Origin: Streptomyces prunicolor NBRC 13075
GTDB taxonomy: Bacteria; Actinomycetota; Actinomycetes; Streptomycetales; Streptomycetaceae
Reading direction: 5' to 3'
NCBI RefSeq assembly: GCF_000367365.1
Contig: NZ_BARF01000081.1
Coordinates: 124,001 to 188,000, forward strand
DNA: 64,000 nucleotides
Both the position numbers and the translations under genes were made by a program. Below, piece by piece: positions 35,661-44,839 of the stretch (the first letter of the stretch is position 1; every line of letters starts with the position of its first letter). The notes beneath the pieces are model-generated. The model did no database searches and was not told the origin of the DNA. It saw only the letters and a list, made by a program, of their open reading frames with translations.

Positions 35661-36338
35661 TCAGTGTGCCGTGGTTGATCCGTCGGCAGTCTGCGCCGCG
35701 GGGACGAGAGCGCGGGCCTGGGCGAGTCCGCGCGTGACGCCGGAGCGCCAGATGGCTCCAGTGGTGGTGACTCGGTCGGAAAGGCGAACGTACTCGGCGA
35801 GCGGACCGGCAAGGAGTTCGCGACCTTCGGCGTCGAGCTTGTAGCGGGGTGGAATGATGCCGGGGTGGAGGTCGCGCCAGGCCTGCAGAAGTTCGATTGC
35901 CGGCGCGGACGTCCACCAGCAGGCTGCGACGGCAAGGGCGACGAGGTCGCCGTCGAGGCGGGCGGAGAGGCGCTCGGGGTAACCGCCGAGACCGCGGTCT
36001 CGCGAGCCGGGCCACCGGCCCTGCTCCCACGCCTCCTCGGGCGCCGGGTCCCATTCATGGTCCCAGCCTCGGGCGGAGAGTTCCTCGCGAACGCCCCACT
36101 CGACGAGGACGTCGACGGTGTCCAGCAGCTCACCTGCGAGACGCTGGCGGTGGACCTCGGTCCGCCATTGCGCGCGACGGTTCTTGGCATCCGCACCACG
36201 CAGCCCGAGCGTGCTCCAGCAGGGGTCGGCCGATCGCCGGGCGCGCAGCCTCTTGTGTGTCTCCGTGACGTCCCGGACGTTCTGTGGGACTTCGTCGTCG
36301 ACCGCGATCCAGATCGAGTGCACCGCGCCGCGAGGCAT
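35661..36338 (-). CDS. Hypothetical protein, 225 aa
   Basis: Unrecognised helical protein (DVTETHKRLRARRSADPCWS, LVALAVAACWWTSAPAIELLQAW). ATG 36338 is preferred over an open extension upstream that has only Pro/Arg-rich shadow sequence. It lies about 90 bp upstream of promoter G and is transcribed toward it, so it is probably not part of that regulon unit. Confidence 0.6.
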   Translation of the reverse strand: MPRGAVHSIWIAVDDEVPQNVRDVTETHKRLRARRSADPCWSTLGLRGADAKNRRAQWRTEVHRQRLAGELLDTVDVLVEWGVREELSARGWDHEWDPAPEEAWEQGRWPGSRDRGLGGYPERLSARLDGDLVALAVAACWWTSAPAIELLQAWRDLHPGIIPPRYKLDAEGRELLAGPLAEYVRLSDRVTTTGAIWRSGVTRGLAQARALVPAAQTADGSTTAH

Positions 36339-36516
36339 TTTCCACCGCCGGAGACTTCGTATATTGCAAGGCTCCGCGCAGCCTAGCGGCCCGGAGACTG
36401 GTACACCGCCACGTCCCCGTGTCCGGCAAGGAGCAGTAGCTCGCGCGGTCGCATGACGTCCTGACGGCCGGCGCTCAGCGATTCCTGATGTCCTCCGCGG
36501 TGGTGGTGAACCGCTG

Positions 36517-36757
36517 TCAGGCGTAGCCGGAGGAGTCGGTGGCCCATGCGGCGGCGCGGGCGACGAGTTCCGGTGTGAGGTCGGCGACTTCACCCTCCGG
36601 CACGGTCCCGTACACGAGCAGCCGCCCGCCGCTCGTGCACACGTCGAGGTGCCAGTCCTCGCCGACACGGTATGCCACGACCCTGGCCTGATGGGCTGGT
36701 TCGTAGGCGTAGAACCTCCTGCAGTTGGACCAGTGAAATATCAGGCGCGGCGTGTGG
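36517..36757 (-). pseudogene. C-terminal gene fragment, possibly DUF317-like
   Basis: The minus-strand frame reads FYAYEPAHQARVVAYRVGED, WHLDVCTSGGRLLVYGTVPE and EVADLTPELVARAAAWATDS, clearly coding in character, but has no start codon before the upstream gene's end except an internal GTG at 36678. It is either a 53-residue gene or a truncated remnant. Confidence 0.45.
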
Positions 36758-39700
36758 TCACGGGGTCTCGGACGGTCCGGCTGGGGCCCAGCCGGACCCG
36801 GGGTCGTGGGGCTGGCTGAGGATCGCCGCGAGGTGATCGACCGTGGTGTAGGGGACGCGGGGATCGACGAGGAACGCGGCTGGCTCGATGGTGCGGGTGA
36901 CCATCAACGGCTGCACCCGCCAGGGGTATTCGCCGTCGACACCGCAGGCCGCCGCAGCCTGGACCGCGTGCTGGGCGACGGTGGCGGCTTTGCTGAGCAG
37001 CTTGTCCCGGTAGCGGGTGGTGAACCTCTTCATGTGCTGCTGCAGGGCGTGGACAGCGACGGCCCGGGTGGGGTTCTTCGCCTCGATCACCCACAGGCGG
37101 TGGGTGTCAGAGTCGGCGACCAGGAGGTCGATCTCTCCGATCAGGCCGGGGATACCGAGTGTGGCGGCGGTCTTCTCCAAGAGGCGGAAGCGGTGCGGCA
37201 GACCGGCACGGCGGGCGGCGTCCCGCACGTCCTTCTCCAGACGCTGGTCGAGTTGCTGGCGGTAGCGAAAGAGTGCTTTGTCGACGGGTGCGGGAAGTTC
37301 GGGGTGCGGGAGGTGGCCATCGTCGAGGTTGGCCGCCCACGTCTCCAGGGAGACGTGGGCGAGCCAGGGCAGGACGAGCAGCTGCTCGCCGTGGGCGATG
37401 AGAGGGTGGGTCAGCGGCCGGATACGGCGCTCGACCTCGGTGTAGGCGTGCTCGCCGGGGCCTTCGGCGTTGCCGGGATGCAGGCGCAGACGGTCGACGG
37501 CGGCGTGGAGCTGTTCGGCGGGAAGCCCGGACCAGGCGGCGCTCTCAGCGACGAGTTCCTCGCTGGTCACGGTGATGGTGCCGCGCTCGCCGGTGGCCCA
37601 GTCGGACGCGGTGGCGAGGACCGCGACGATCGCGTCCAGACCGCACCCCCAGTCCTTGATGAGGAGCTGGTCGGCCTTGGCGAGCTCGCTACCAGTGGGA
37701 AGGGCCGCTGCCGTGAAGCCGACGGGCGTGCGCACCTGCGCCCGGGCGAGCACGTCGGCCGCGTCGAAGGATTTGAGTTCTGTATCGGCGGCGGCCTCGA
37801 TCATCCGCTGGTGGCGGGCGTGTTGGTAGGCCTCGGCGTCGAAACCGAGATGGTCCGCGTTCGCCGTGCCCTGGGCCGGGGCGGAGGTGTTGGGGTCGGC
37901 GCTTAGGTTGAACAGGCCGCTGGGGTCGATGGTCAGGACAAGGTCGTGCAGACGGCGCGCGGCTGAGACCGCGGCAATGCCGGTGGTGTAGACGACTTCG
38001 GCGAGCGCGACGAGCTCGGCGACGGCAAGGACATCAACGGGCCGGTCACCGGCGGGCGGTGTGACGAGCGCCTGCTGCAGTAGCAGGTGCAGCGCGCTGG
38101 TGGCGGTCATCGCGTCCTGCTGCTGGCGACGGGACTCCTCCGCCCAGTTGTCCGCCCAGGGGGCAGCGAGGTTGACCGTGATGGTGGTGTGCGAGCGAGT
38201 GCGGTGGGACCACGCGGCGTTCAGATGCCGGGCGAGTTCGCCGAACAGGGCCGGCTGGTGGGCGCTGATCTGGTCGGCGAGTTCGGTTTCCAGTGCATGG
38301 AGGAGCTGCTCGGCGGGTCCGCCGGGGCGGCATGCGTCGGCTCCGTGCCACGTGCCGACCGGCACGCTGGCGCGGCGTACAGCCGCGGCCGCGGCGCGCA
38401 GGGCGCGTGCGTGCAGGTGCGGAGTGCGCGGCAGCGTGAAGGCGGGGCGGGCAGCGGGCCAGGAGTTGGTGATGCCGGCCAGGAGCAGCAGAGGATGGGC
38501 GTTGTTCCATGCGTCGGTGAAGGTGTCGATGTCGGTACCGGGCCCGGCGGCGCGGCCGGTGCGGACTTGGGTGATGAGTTCGTGGACGAGGCGGCCCAGG
38601 ATGCGGTGCCCCTGTTGGCCGTCGCCGGCGAAGGCGGCAAGGAGCGGAGGGTCGACGACGAGTCCGATCCGCGCGGTCTCGGGGTCGGAGCCGGCGAGCA
38701 CGAGGAGCCTCTCTTCCGCGTCGGCGTCATCGGCCGAATCCATTGCTCCGGTGGGCAGTTGGTGGGGCTCGGCGGAGACCGTCATGTCCACGATGAGGGG
38801 TGCGCCGTCGGGGAGCGTGGCGTGCGCGACGACCGGCTCGATGGTGGTGAGCGTGGTGTGAAGGGAGTCGGCCAGGTCGTCCATGCCCCGTGCGTCCAGT
38901 GGGCCGCCGCGCTGTTGGGAGGGGACAGCGACAATCACCATCGGCGGGACGGTCGACGTACGGATCAGCAAGGTGCCCTCGGAGCTGCGGTACTCCAGAC
39001 AGGCTCGCGTCCCGCGGGCCCCGCGCTCGGGTGCAACCGGCGTGACGCGCGTGAAGTCCCGTACGCACGGCAGGCCGGCAGCGCTCAGCACACGGTCGGT
39101 GGCTGCGTGCACGGCGGCGTGCTCCCAGACCTCGTCGCACGGCGTGACGGGGACGAATGCGATGCCGTCCCGGTCGGGGCCGGGCAGCAGCAGTGTGGCG
39201 TTGCGGTGCCAAAGCGACCACGCGTCGAGGGCATCGAGGTAGGCCACGCCGTGGACGCCTGGGTGCTCGGTGAGTTCCAGGATGAACAGGGCCGCGAGGG
39301 TCGGGTCGCCGTTGCTCTGGTGGAGGATCTCGGCGAGTTCCTCCACGTGGAGGAAGGCGGTGTCGCGGATCAGCTCGCGTGTCAGGACGCGGGGGCCGCC
39401 GTAGACGACGAGGCGGCCGTGGCCCGGCGGTGTGTCGGCGAGGGCGGCGCGGCCTTCCTCGACGCGGCCGCTCAGGGCGCCATCGGCCAGCGCGCTGACG
39501 ACGGCGATGTCGTAGCGGTGGGTGGGCGAGGTCATCCGGCACACCCGTCCGGGGATTGCGGGGAAGTGGTCCACGCCGAGGAGTTGGGCGAGCCGGGCGA
39601 CGGTCACCTCCTGCAACCGCTCCTCGGCCGCGGCAAGTTCGGCCGGTGGCAGGAGGGCGAACAGCCGGGTGGCGGCCGGGGCGATGGCGTCCGTTGCCGC

Positions 39701-40486
39701 GCCAGCGGGGACGGGCAGACGTCGGCCGTGCGCGGTGACGGCCAGGACGGGGCCGAGCAGTGGTGCGTGGGGTCGGTAGCGCAGCGGGAGGTCCTTGATC
39801 GGGCTGGTCAGCCACGTCAGGGCGCGCCTGGCATGTTCCGGGTGCCGGCAGGAGGGGACGAGGTCGACCGGGTCGGCCGTCGCGATCGCGGTGGCGGCGT
39901 CGACCTCGGCGGAGGTGATGCGGCAGGCGAGCCGATGTTCTGGGGCGTCGTCCGGGCTGACATAGGGTTCGGGCCACGCGGGGGTAAGCGCGCTGAGCGC
40001 CCGGTCGGTGATTCGCAGGGCCAGGTCGAGGACGTCTCCGATCCCGAAACCGACTGCCTCGCGCAGCGGTTGGTCGACGGCCAGAGCGGTGAGCTCCAGG
40101 CTGCGCAGCACGAGCAGGGTGTGGTCGAGCTGTCCGGGGTGGACCAGCAGCCGCTCCCCCGAAACGGTGCTGCCGACTCCCGCGCGCAGGTCACTGGGGT
40201 CGCGGCCAGTGCGGACTCCGCGTCCGGGGGCGGCTCGCACGATGGCGTCGATCAGACCGGGCAGGTCGTCGGCGCCGACGGGCATGCCAGGGCGGGATGG
40301 GGTGCGCAACACGCGGGTGAGCACCAGCAGCAGGTGGTCCTCAAGACGTTGGAAGTCCGGCGAGGTGAGGGCCGCCTGGAGCAGTACGAGCAGGGAGTCG
40401 GTGGAGTACGCGGCCAGGGCCCGGTCGAGGACCTTCCAGTCCACGCGGCGGTGTGTTGCGGAGGTGACGGGCGTGTTCGTGGTCAT
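36758..40486 (-). CDS. Giant orphan protein with C-terminal PD-(D/E)XK nuclease-like motif
   Basis: 1242-residue protein, start at ATG 40486. Most of it is unrecognised alpha-rich sequence, with no P-loop or transmembrane segment seen. Near residues 1120-1140 it carries GEIDLLVADSDTHRLWVIEAKN, the D-x(n)-E-x-K core of a PD-(D/E)XK nuclease, followed by a ~100-residue C-terminal region. Such very large proteins with a terminal nuclease are common among phage-defence genes. It is divergent from the gene cluster at 40940-45937. Confidence 0.7.
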   Translation of the reverse strand: MTTNTPVTSATHRRVDWKVLDRALAAYSTDSLLVLLQAALTSPDFQRLEDHLLLVLTRVLRTPSRPGMPVGADDLPGLIDAIVRAAPGRGVRTGRDPSDLRAGVGSTVSGERLLVHPGQLDHTLLVLRSLELTALAVDQPLREAVGFGIGDVLDLALRITDRALSALTPAWPEPYVSPDDAPEHRLACRITSAEVDAATAIATADPVDLVPSCRHPEHARRALTWLTSPIKDLPLRYRPHAPLLGPVLAVTAHGRRLPVPAGAATDAIAPAATRLFALLPPAELAAAEERLQEVTVARLAQLLGVDHFPAIPGRVCRMTSPTHRYDIAVVSALADGALSGRVEEGRAALADTPPGHGRLVVYGGPRVLTRELIRDTAFLHVEELAEILHQSNGDPTLAALFILELTEHPGVHGVAYLDALDAWSLWHRNATLLLPGPDRDGIAFVPVTPCDEVWEHAAVHAATDRVLSAAGLPCVRDFTRVTPVAPERGARGTRACLEYRSSEGTLLIRTSTVPPMVIVAVPSQQRGGPLDARGMDDLADSLHTTLTTIEPVVAHATLPDGAPLIVDMTVSAEPHQLPTGAMDSADDADAEERLLVLAGSDPETARIGLVVDPPLLAAFAGDGQQGHRILGRLVHELITQVRTGRAAGPGTDIDTFTDAWNNAHPLLLLAGITNSWPAARPAFTLPRTPHLHARALRAAAAAVRRASVPVGTWHGADACRPGGPAEQLLHALETELADQISAHQPALFGELARHLNAAWSHRTRSHTTITVNLAAPWADNWAEESRRQQQDAMTATSALHLLLQQALVTPPAGDRPVDVLAVAELVALAEVVYTTGIAAVSAARRLHDLVLTIDPSGLFNLSADPNTSAPAQGTANADHLGFDAEAYQHARHQRMIEAAADTELKSFDAADVLARAQVRTPVGFTAAALPTGSELAKADQLLIKDWGCGLDAIVAVLATASDWATGERGTITVTSEELVAESAAWSGLPAEQLHAAVDRLRLHPGNAEGPGEHAYTEVERRIRPLTHPLIAHGEQLLVLPWLAHVSLETWAANLDDGHLPHPELPAPVDKALFRYRQQLDQRLEKDVRDAARRAGLPHRFRLLEKTAATLGIPGLIGEIDLLVADSDTHRLWVIEAKNPTRAVAVHALQQHMKRFTTRYRDKLLSKAATVAQHAVQAAAACGVDGEYPWRVQPLMVTRTIEPAAFLVDPRVPYTTVDHLAAILSQPHDPGSGWAPAGPSETP

Positions 40487-40939
40487 GGTGCGCGTCCTGG
40501 TCTCGTACCGGGCTGATCCGACGCGACAGCTTCGCAGGAGGCCGTCGGACCGCGCCGAGGATTTCAGACGGCCCGACGCCGTCGGGTACGCGCCTCGTCG
40601 CGTACCGCCGGTCAACTGGCTTGCCAGGGGCTTCTGTTGTCGCTGGTGGGGGACCTATCCAGGGTTATCCACGTCTGCGGCGCCACCGGTGCCGAGAATC
40701 ATCAGTGCGAGTCATCGACAGGACCAAGGGGTCCGGGGAGGTGCCTAACGCGGCCGCTCGCCGCCGTGGAGTCAGGCAACGCGGTCGGCTGCACCGGGTT
40801 GTGGCGGTACAGGAACGCGGGTGCCTGGCAACACCGGGGGCGGTGGCGCGCAATGAGACGCTGCCCGTCCCTCGTGCCGATCCACAGCCGCGGCTCTGTC
40901 TCGGGTGCGCGGGTAGAGGCGTGGGGAAAGTACGTTGGC
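40487..40939. other. Divergent intergenic region
   Basis: About 450 bp between the 1242-aa gene and the plus-strand cluster. It contains a single DnaA-box-like TTATCCAC near 40673; no gene is seen. It presumably holds promoters for both directions. Confidence 0.4.
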
Positions 40940-41554
40940 ATGACCGCCATCGTCGTATCAGTCGTGGGTGTGCTGGGCACCATCATGGGCGCCGCGCTCA
41001 CCGCCTTCGTCGCAGCTCGTACGGAGCAGCGAACGGCCACCGCTCTGGAGCGTCAGTACATATGGCAAGAGGAGTCGCAGAACCGGGTCCAGCTGAATGA
41101 GTTACGCGTCGAGCATCAGCGCTGGCGTCGTGAACGCAGGCAGGCCGCCTATGTCGCCTTCCTCGAAGCGCTGGGGGCCGTAGACCGAGACAACCAGTCG
41201 CTCTTCCGAGAACTGCAGGTCAGGCGCTCGTCGGTGCCGTTCGACGAAGCACGGGTCGCCGCGATCAGAGTGAAGTTCAAGGACGCTGAGAGCGCTGGGA
41301 TCGTGACAATCCTGGAGGGTCCCGAGACCATCGCGGCCGCGGCACAGGGGCTTGTCGACCGGATGTCGTCCCTGGTGCTGGACGTGCGGGCTTACGCGGA
41401 GGCAGCCGCAGCGGATGGCATCCCCGATGCTGGCGGTGCGGTGCATGAGGCCGGCATGGAGTTGATCGTGCAGCGCAGGGTGTTTCTCGACATGGCCAGG
41501 GATGCGCTCGACGAGGTGGCCAACCAAGTCCAGAGCCTTCCCGCGGCTCGCTGA
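40940..41554 (+). CDS. Membrane-anchored coiled-coil protein, 204 aa
   Basis: One N-terminal transmembrane helix (IVVSVVGVLGTIMGAALTAFVA) is followed by a long charged helical region (LERQYIWQEESQNRVQLNEL and onward) likely to form coiled coil. No enzymatic motif. It lies 88 bp upstream of a nuclease-domain gene, so the pair may form a membrane sensor/effector unit. ATG 40940 chosen; upstream extension lacks coding character. Confidence 0.65.
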   Translation: MTAIVVSVVGVLGTIMGAALTAFVAARTEQRTATALERQYIWQEESQNRVQLNELRVEHQRWRRERRQAAYVAFLEALGAVDRDNQSLFRELQVRRSSVPFDEARVAAIRVKFKDAESAGIVTILEGPETIAAAAQGLVDRMSSLVLDVRAYAEAAAADGIPDAGGAVHEAGMELIVQRRVFLDMARDALDEVANQVQSLPAAR

Positions 41555-41642
41555 GACCGTCTCGGCGCTCTGACCGTCCGCAGGGCCGGTTTGGCTGTGT
41601 CCTCCTGGCGGCGTTGTCACACCGGGCCGTTACGGTTCGGCC

Positions 41643-43109
41643 ATGTCCGCGCACACCTCGGGTCCGAACGGACTCGTCCCCGTACACATTGCTGTCCACG
41701 ACCCCGCCCAGATGGAGAACCCAGATCCGCAGGCCGCCGACTACGCGCGCAAGCTCTTCGCGGCCTCGGCCAAGTACGCGGGCATCTCCTGGACCGAGCA
41801 TGGGGCCGAGCCGCGCTGGCTCGACATGGACACCAGCACCTGCGCCGCAGCCATCAACCCGAGCCATTTCTCCGGTCGAGGCGCCGACGAGTTTGACAGG
41901 TTCCTGTCCGGGGCGGCCTCACGTCGCGAGCCCGCGCTCATCATCGCGACGATGGGCACGGCGGACGATGACCAAGACCGCGTGCGGTCGGTCTTCGGTC
42001 GGCCCGGCGGCCGCGTGGACTTCCGCCACTTCACCGGCGCGATCGTCGGCAAGCGGCTGCTCGCGGGGGCGGAGGTCTCCCTGGCTCCCGATCTGGACGC
42101 GGCCGACCACGACCTCGGACTGAGACTGCGCAACCGCCCGGCAAACGCCCCCTGGTGGGCGATGACCTTGTCGGCTACCGCCCTGGAGGGGGAGCGCGGA
42201 ACGACGATGCGCAAGCCCGAAGGCGACCTGGTGCCGATCCTTGTCGACAGTCTGGGTGAGCCCGTCGTCGCACGCTGGACGTCCGGCGACGGCCAGCAGA
42301 TCTGGTACGTGATCCCTGACGGGGTCGACTGGAACCAGGTGGTCGACTGGCTCGTCCAGCGCGCCCTCCCCGAGCACGTGCCGGCCGCGCTGCGCCGCGT
42401 CCGCTCGCGCCGCCACGTCGATCCCGCCCTGGAGACGCCAGCGGAGACGCAAGCACGCGGCGCAGTTGAGGAGTTGGAGCGCCGCTACCTGGAGGACAAG
42501 GCCCGCCTGGATCACGATCTGGAGCGGGCGCGGGACGAGGCCGAGCCCGTACGGTCCGGTCTCCTGTACGGCGGCGGCAGCGAGCTGGAAGACGCGGTGG
42601 CCGTGGTGTTGCGTGCCGCCGGATTCGCCGTCACCGATCTGGACGAGGAATTGGGCGGCACCCTGTCGGCGGACCTGCTCGCCGTGCTGAATGGGTCCAC
42701 CTGCCTGGTCGAGGTGAAGGCCGTCGCCGGGCCAGCGGGGGAGAAACTGATCTCGCAGCTTCAACGCCATCTGGAGAAATGGCCGCAGCTGCGGCCCGGT
42801 CAGCCTGTCACCTGCGCTGCCTTGATCGTCAACCACCAGCATCGCCTCGACCCCGCCGAGCGCCCGCCCGAGGTGTATCAGCGCAGGGTCGTCGACGCGC
42901 TCCCGTTTCCCGTGCTCGCCTCCGGCGATCTGTTCCGCTGGTGGCGCATGCAGGACTGGCCGGCCGTGCAGGCTGCGGTGCTTGGCCAGGCCCGCGCAGG
43001 AGGAGAACTGGGCGGGCCCCCTGCCGGAGGGAGCGGGACCCCGGCGGACGACCGCAGGCGGTGGCGTCTCTGGCGAACGCATGCACAAGCTCCTCCGTCG
43101 GGAGACTGA
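41643..43109 (+). CDS. PD-(D/E)XK nuclease-domain protein, 488 aa
   Basis: A globular N-terminal half of unknown fold (DMDTSTCAAAINPSHFSGRG) and a short coiled coil (VEELERRYLEDKARLDHDLE) lead to a nuclease-like domain: ELEDAVAVVLRAAGFAVTD, then SADLLAVLNGSTCLVEVKAV near residues 342-358 with the D and E-x-K spacing of restriction-like nucleases. The tail is proline-rich. It follows the membrane protein and precedes two orphan genes. Confidence 0.7.
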   Translation: MSAHTSGPNGLVPVHIAVHDPAQMENPDPQAADYARKLFAASAKYAGISWTEHGAEPRWLDMDTSTCAAAINPSHFSGRGADEFDRFLSGAASRREPALIIATMGTADDDQDRVRSVFGRPGGRVDFRHFTGAIVGKRLLAGAEVSLAPDLDAADHDLGLRLRNRPANAPWWAMTLSATALEGERGTTMRKPEGDLVPILVDSLGEPVVARWTSGDGQQIWYVIPDGVDWNQVVDWLVQRALPEHVPAALRRVRSRRHVDPALETPAETQARGAVEELERRYLEDKARLDHDLERARDEAEPVRSGLLYGGGSELEDAVAVVLRAAGFAVTDLDEELGGTLSADLLAVLNGSTCLVEVKAVAGPAGEKLISQLQRHLEKWPQLRPGQPVTCAALIVNHQHRLDPAERPPEVYQRRVVDALPFPVLASGDLFRWWRMQDWPAVQAAVLGQARAGGELGGPPAGGSGTPADDRRRWRLWRTHAQAPPSGD

Positions 43110-43298
43110 CTGTGGCCTTCGCCCAAGGTGGTTGGATGACGCTCTCCGGGGCGTCCTGACGGGCGAGGACCCCTGCGGAGGCCGGCTCGCCATCTGGCCG
43201 GGCCTATGACGCCGGTGGCTGCGTTCCGCATGATTCGTCGGGGAAGCATTCGATCACCGATGCCGACCATCCCGTCCGTTATGGGGGAGACTCACGCG

Positions 43299-44435
43299 AT
43301 GCCGAGCTACATGAAGATCAGCGACATCAGGGGCATGACCTATCACGAGCTTGAGAGGTGGTGGGAAGTCGACTTCGATGTGCTGGTCACCACGGCCGTC
43401 GCCGAGGCCACCGGCGATGTGCACGCCACGGTGTCGGAGGCTTTATGTAGTGACGACTGGCTTGAGCAGTGGGCCGATGCCCTGTACGCCGGGGCGGGGG
43501 AGCTAGCCTCCAGCGTCGAGCGCATGACTTACGGCCGCGACACGCGGTTGAACAATGTCAAGCGCCGGGCGGGCGTGGTGCACCAGCGCATGGGCCAGGC
43601 CAATGCGCTCCTGAAGACACGGCGCGCCGAGCAGGGCTGGGAACTGCTCGCACCCCATCTCAAGGACGCCCGGCTGTGCGCGCTGTCGATCCTGGCCAAG
43701 CACCATGTGGAGGAGATCAAGCAGCTACGCGCCGAGGAACTCACCCGGCGTGGCCTGCCCGAGCTCAACCCCCTGGACACGCCGTCCTACCGTGATGTCT
43801 TCGAGGCCATCGAGGATGCCGTACGAAGGGATCTGATCACGGCGCCGACTGGCCAGAAGGTACGTGCGCTCCTGGCCGCTTCACCGCGCGAGGTCACCTC
43901 CGTGGCGGCGGGTGACGCGACGCATCAGCAGGAACGCTGCGACGACTTACGGCATCCGCTGTTGCTGCGTAGGTGGGCCGGAGCTCTGGAGCACCTGCGT
44001 GACCGACACTGCGAACTGGCCGGGATTAGACCCGAGTTCACCACCTCCCTTGCCGCGCTCGACATGCGGGAACTGCGCGCCATGACGGACCAGGATGCCT
44101 GGGACATCATTAACCGACGGAGGTTCGTCCGTGCTCTGGCGCAGCGGTGGCGCGAGTGTCAGATGCACGTGAGGCAGTTGGGGCGTACGGCCGCGCAGCG
44201 ATCCGACGATCTCAAGCAGCCCTGGTATGAAGCTGAACGAGCCGCACGCGAGGAACTGGGCCGGCGCCGTCCGGAACAGGTCGCCGCTCTTGTCGCCGGT
44301 TTCGCTTCGTTCTGCGAGCCCGGAACGACCCGCCTCCGGAGAGACGTGACCTCGCGGTCCCGGGGACAGCTCGTGCGGGAACTCAAGGCCGCGCTCGCCG
44401 ACGACAGGTGGCGCCGACTGCTCGAAGCCCCATAA
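43299..44435 (+). CDS. Orphan helical protein, 378 aa
   Basis: All-helical protein (YHELERWWEVDFDVLVTTAV onward) rich in Arg, Glu and Leu; no domain recognised. ATG 43299 is preferred because GGGGGAG lies 9 bp upstream; other in-frame ATGs exist at 43281 and 43260. Third gene of the 40.9-45.9 kb plus-strand cluster. Confidence 0.6.
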   Translation: MPSYMKISDIRGMTYHELERWWEVDFDVLVTTAVAEATGDVHATVSEALCSDDWLEQWADALYAGAGELASSVERMTYGRDTRLNNVKRRAGVVHQRMGQANALLKTRRAEQGWELLAPHLKDARLCALSILAKHHVEEIKQLRAEELTRRGLPELNPLDTPSYRDVFEAIEDAVRRDLITAPTGQKVRALLAASPREVTSVAAGDATHQQERCDDLRHPLLLRRWAGALEHLRDRHCELAGIRPEFTTSLAALDMRELRAMTDQDAWDIINRRRFVRALAQRWRECQMHVRQLGRTAAQRSDDLKQPWYEAERAAREELGRRRPEQVAALVAGFASFCEPGTTRLRRDVTSRSRGQLVRELKAALADDRWRRLLEAP

Positions 44436-44839
44436 CCCGTGGAAATCCTCCTTGTTCTCACCGTCAACCGCGCGGAAAGTAAGGCGGACAAGCGAGTTTG
44501 GGATGGGATGCCGAGGTGGCACGAGAGCGTGCTGCTCGTGCAGCTGCCGTGCCCGTGCGCTCCGTTCCTGGTCCTCAACCGGCCGCCCAGCAGCCCTGAC
44601 TTGTGTCGCGCCGTCTGTCGAGAGCAGGCTCCGTCGGAGCTGCCATGCGGGACACGATCGATGGAGGGGGGCGCCTGGCTCTGCGGCTCGGCGCGTTGGG
44701 CGGTCGCAGTGCGGCGAGGTGGACGAAGGGGCGACTGCGCCGCTGGCGGGGGTACGCCTACTTGCCCGCACCGGAGCGTGATGCAGCTCGCCCGAGTGAT
44801 GTTGAGGCTTTTGGTAAATAGTCGATATATATACGCTCT
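44436..44839 (+). promoter_or_regulatory. Intergenic region with leaderless promoter at its end
   Basis: A 404-bp stretch without a gene. At its end are TTGAGG (44802-44807), an 18-bp spacer and TATATA (44826-44831), placing the transcription start at or next to the ATG at 44840. The next mRNA is therefore probably leaderless, and it has no Shine-Dalgarno sequence. Confidence 0.6.

Noticed and set aside
38087..40516. 809-codon plus-strand frame opposite the 1242-aa gene
   Set aside because: Low-complexity Gly/Val-rich shadow of the minus-strand gene; no domain seen.
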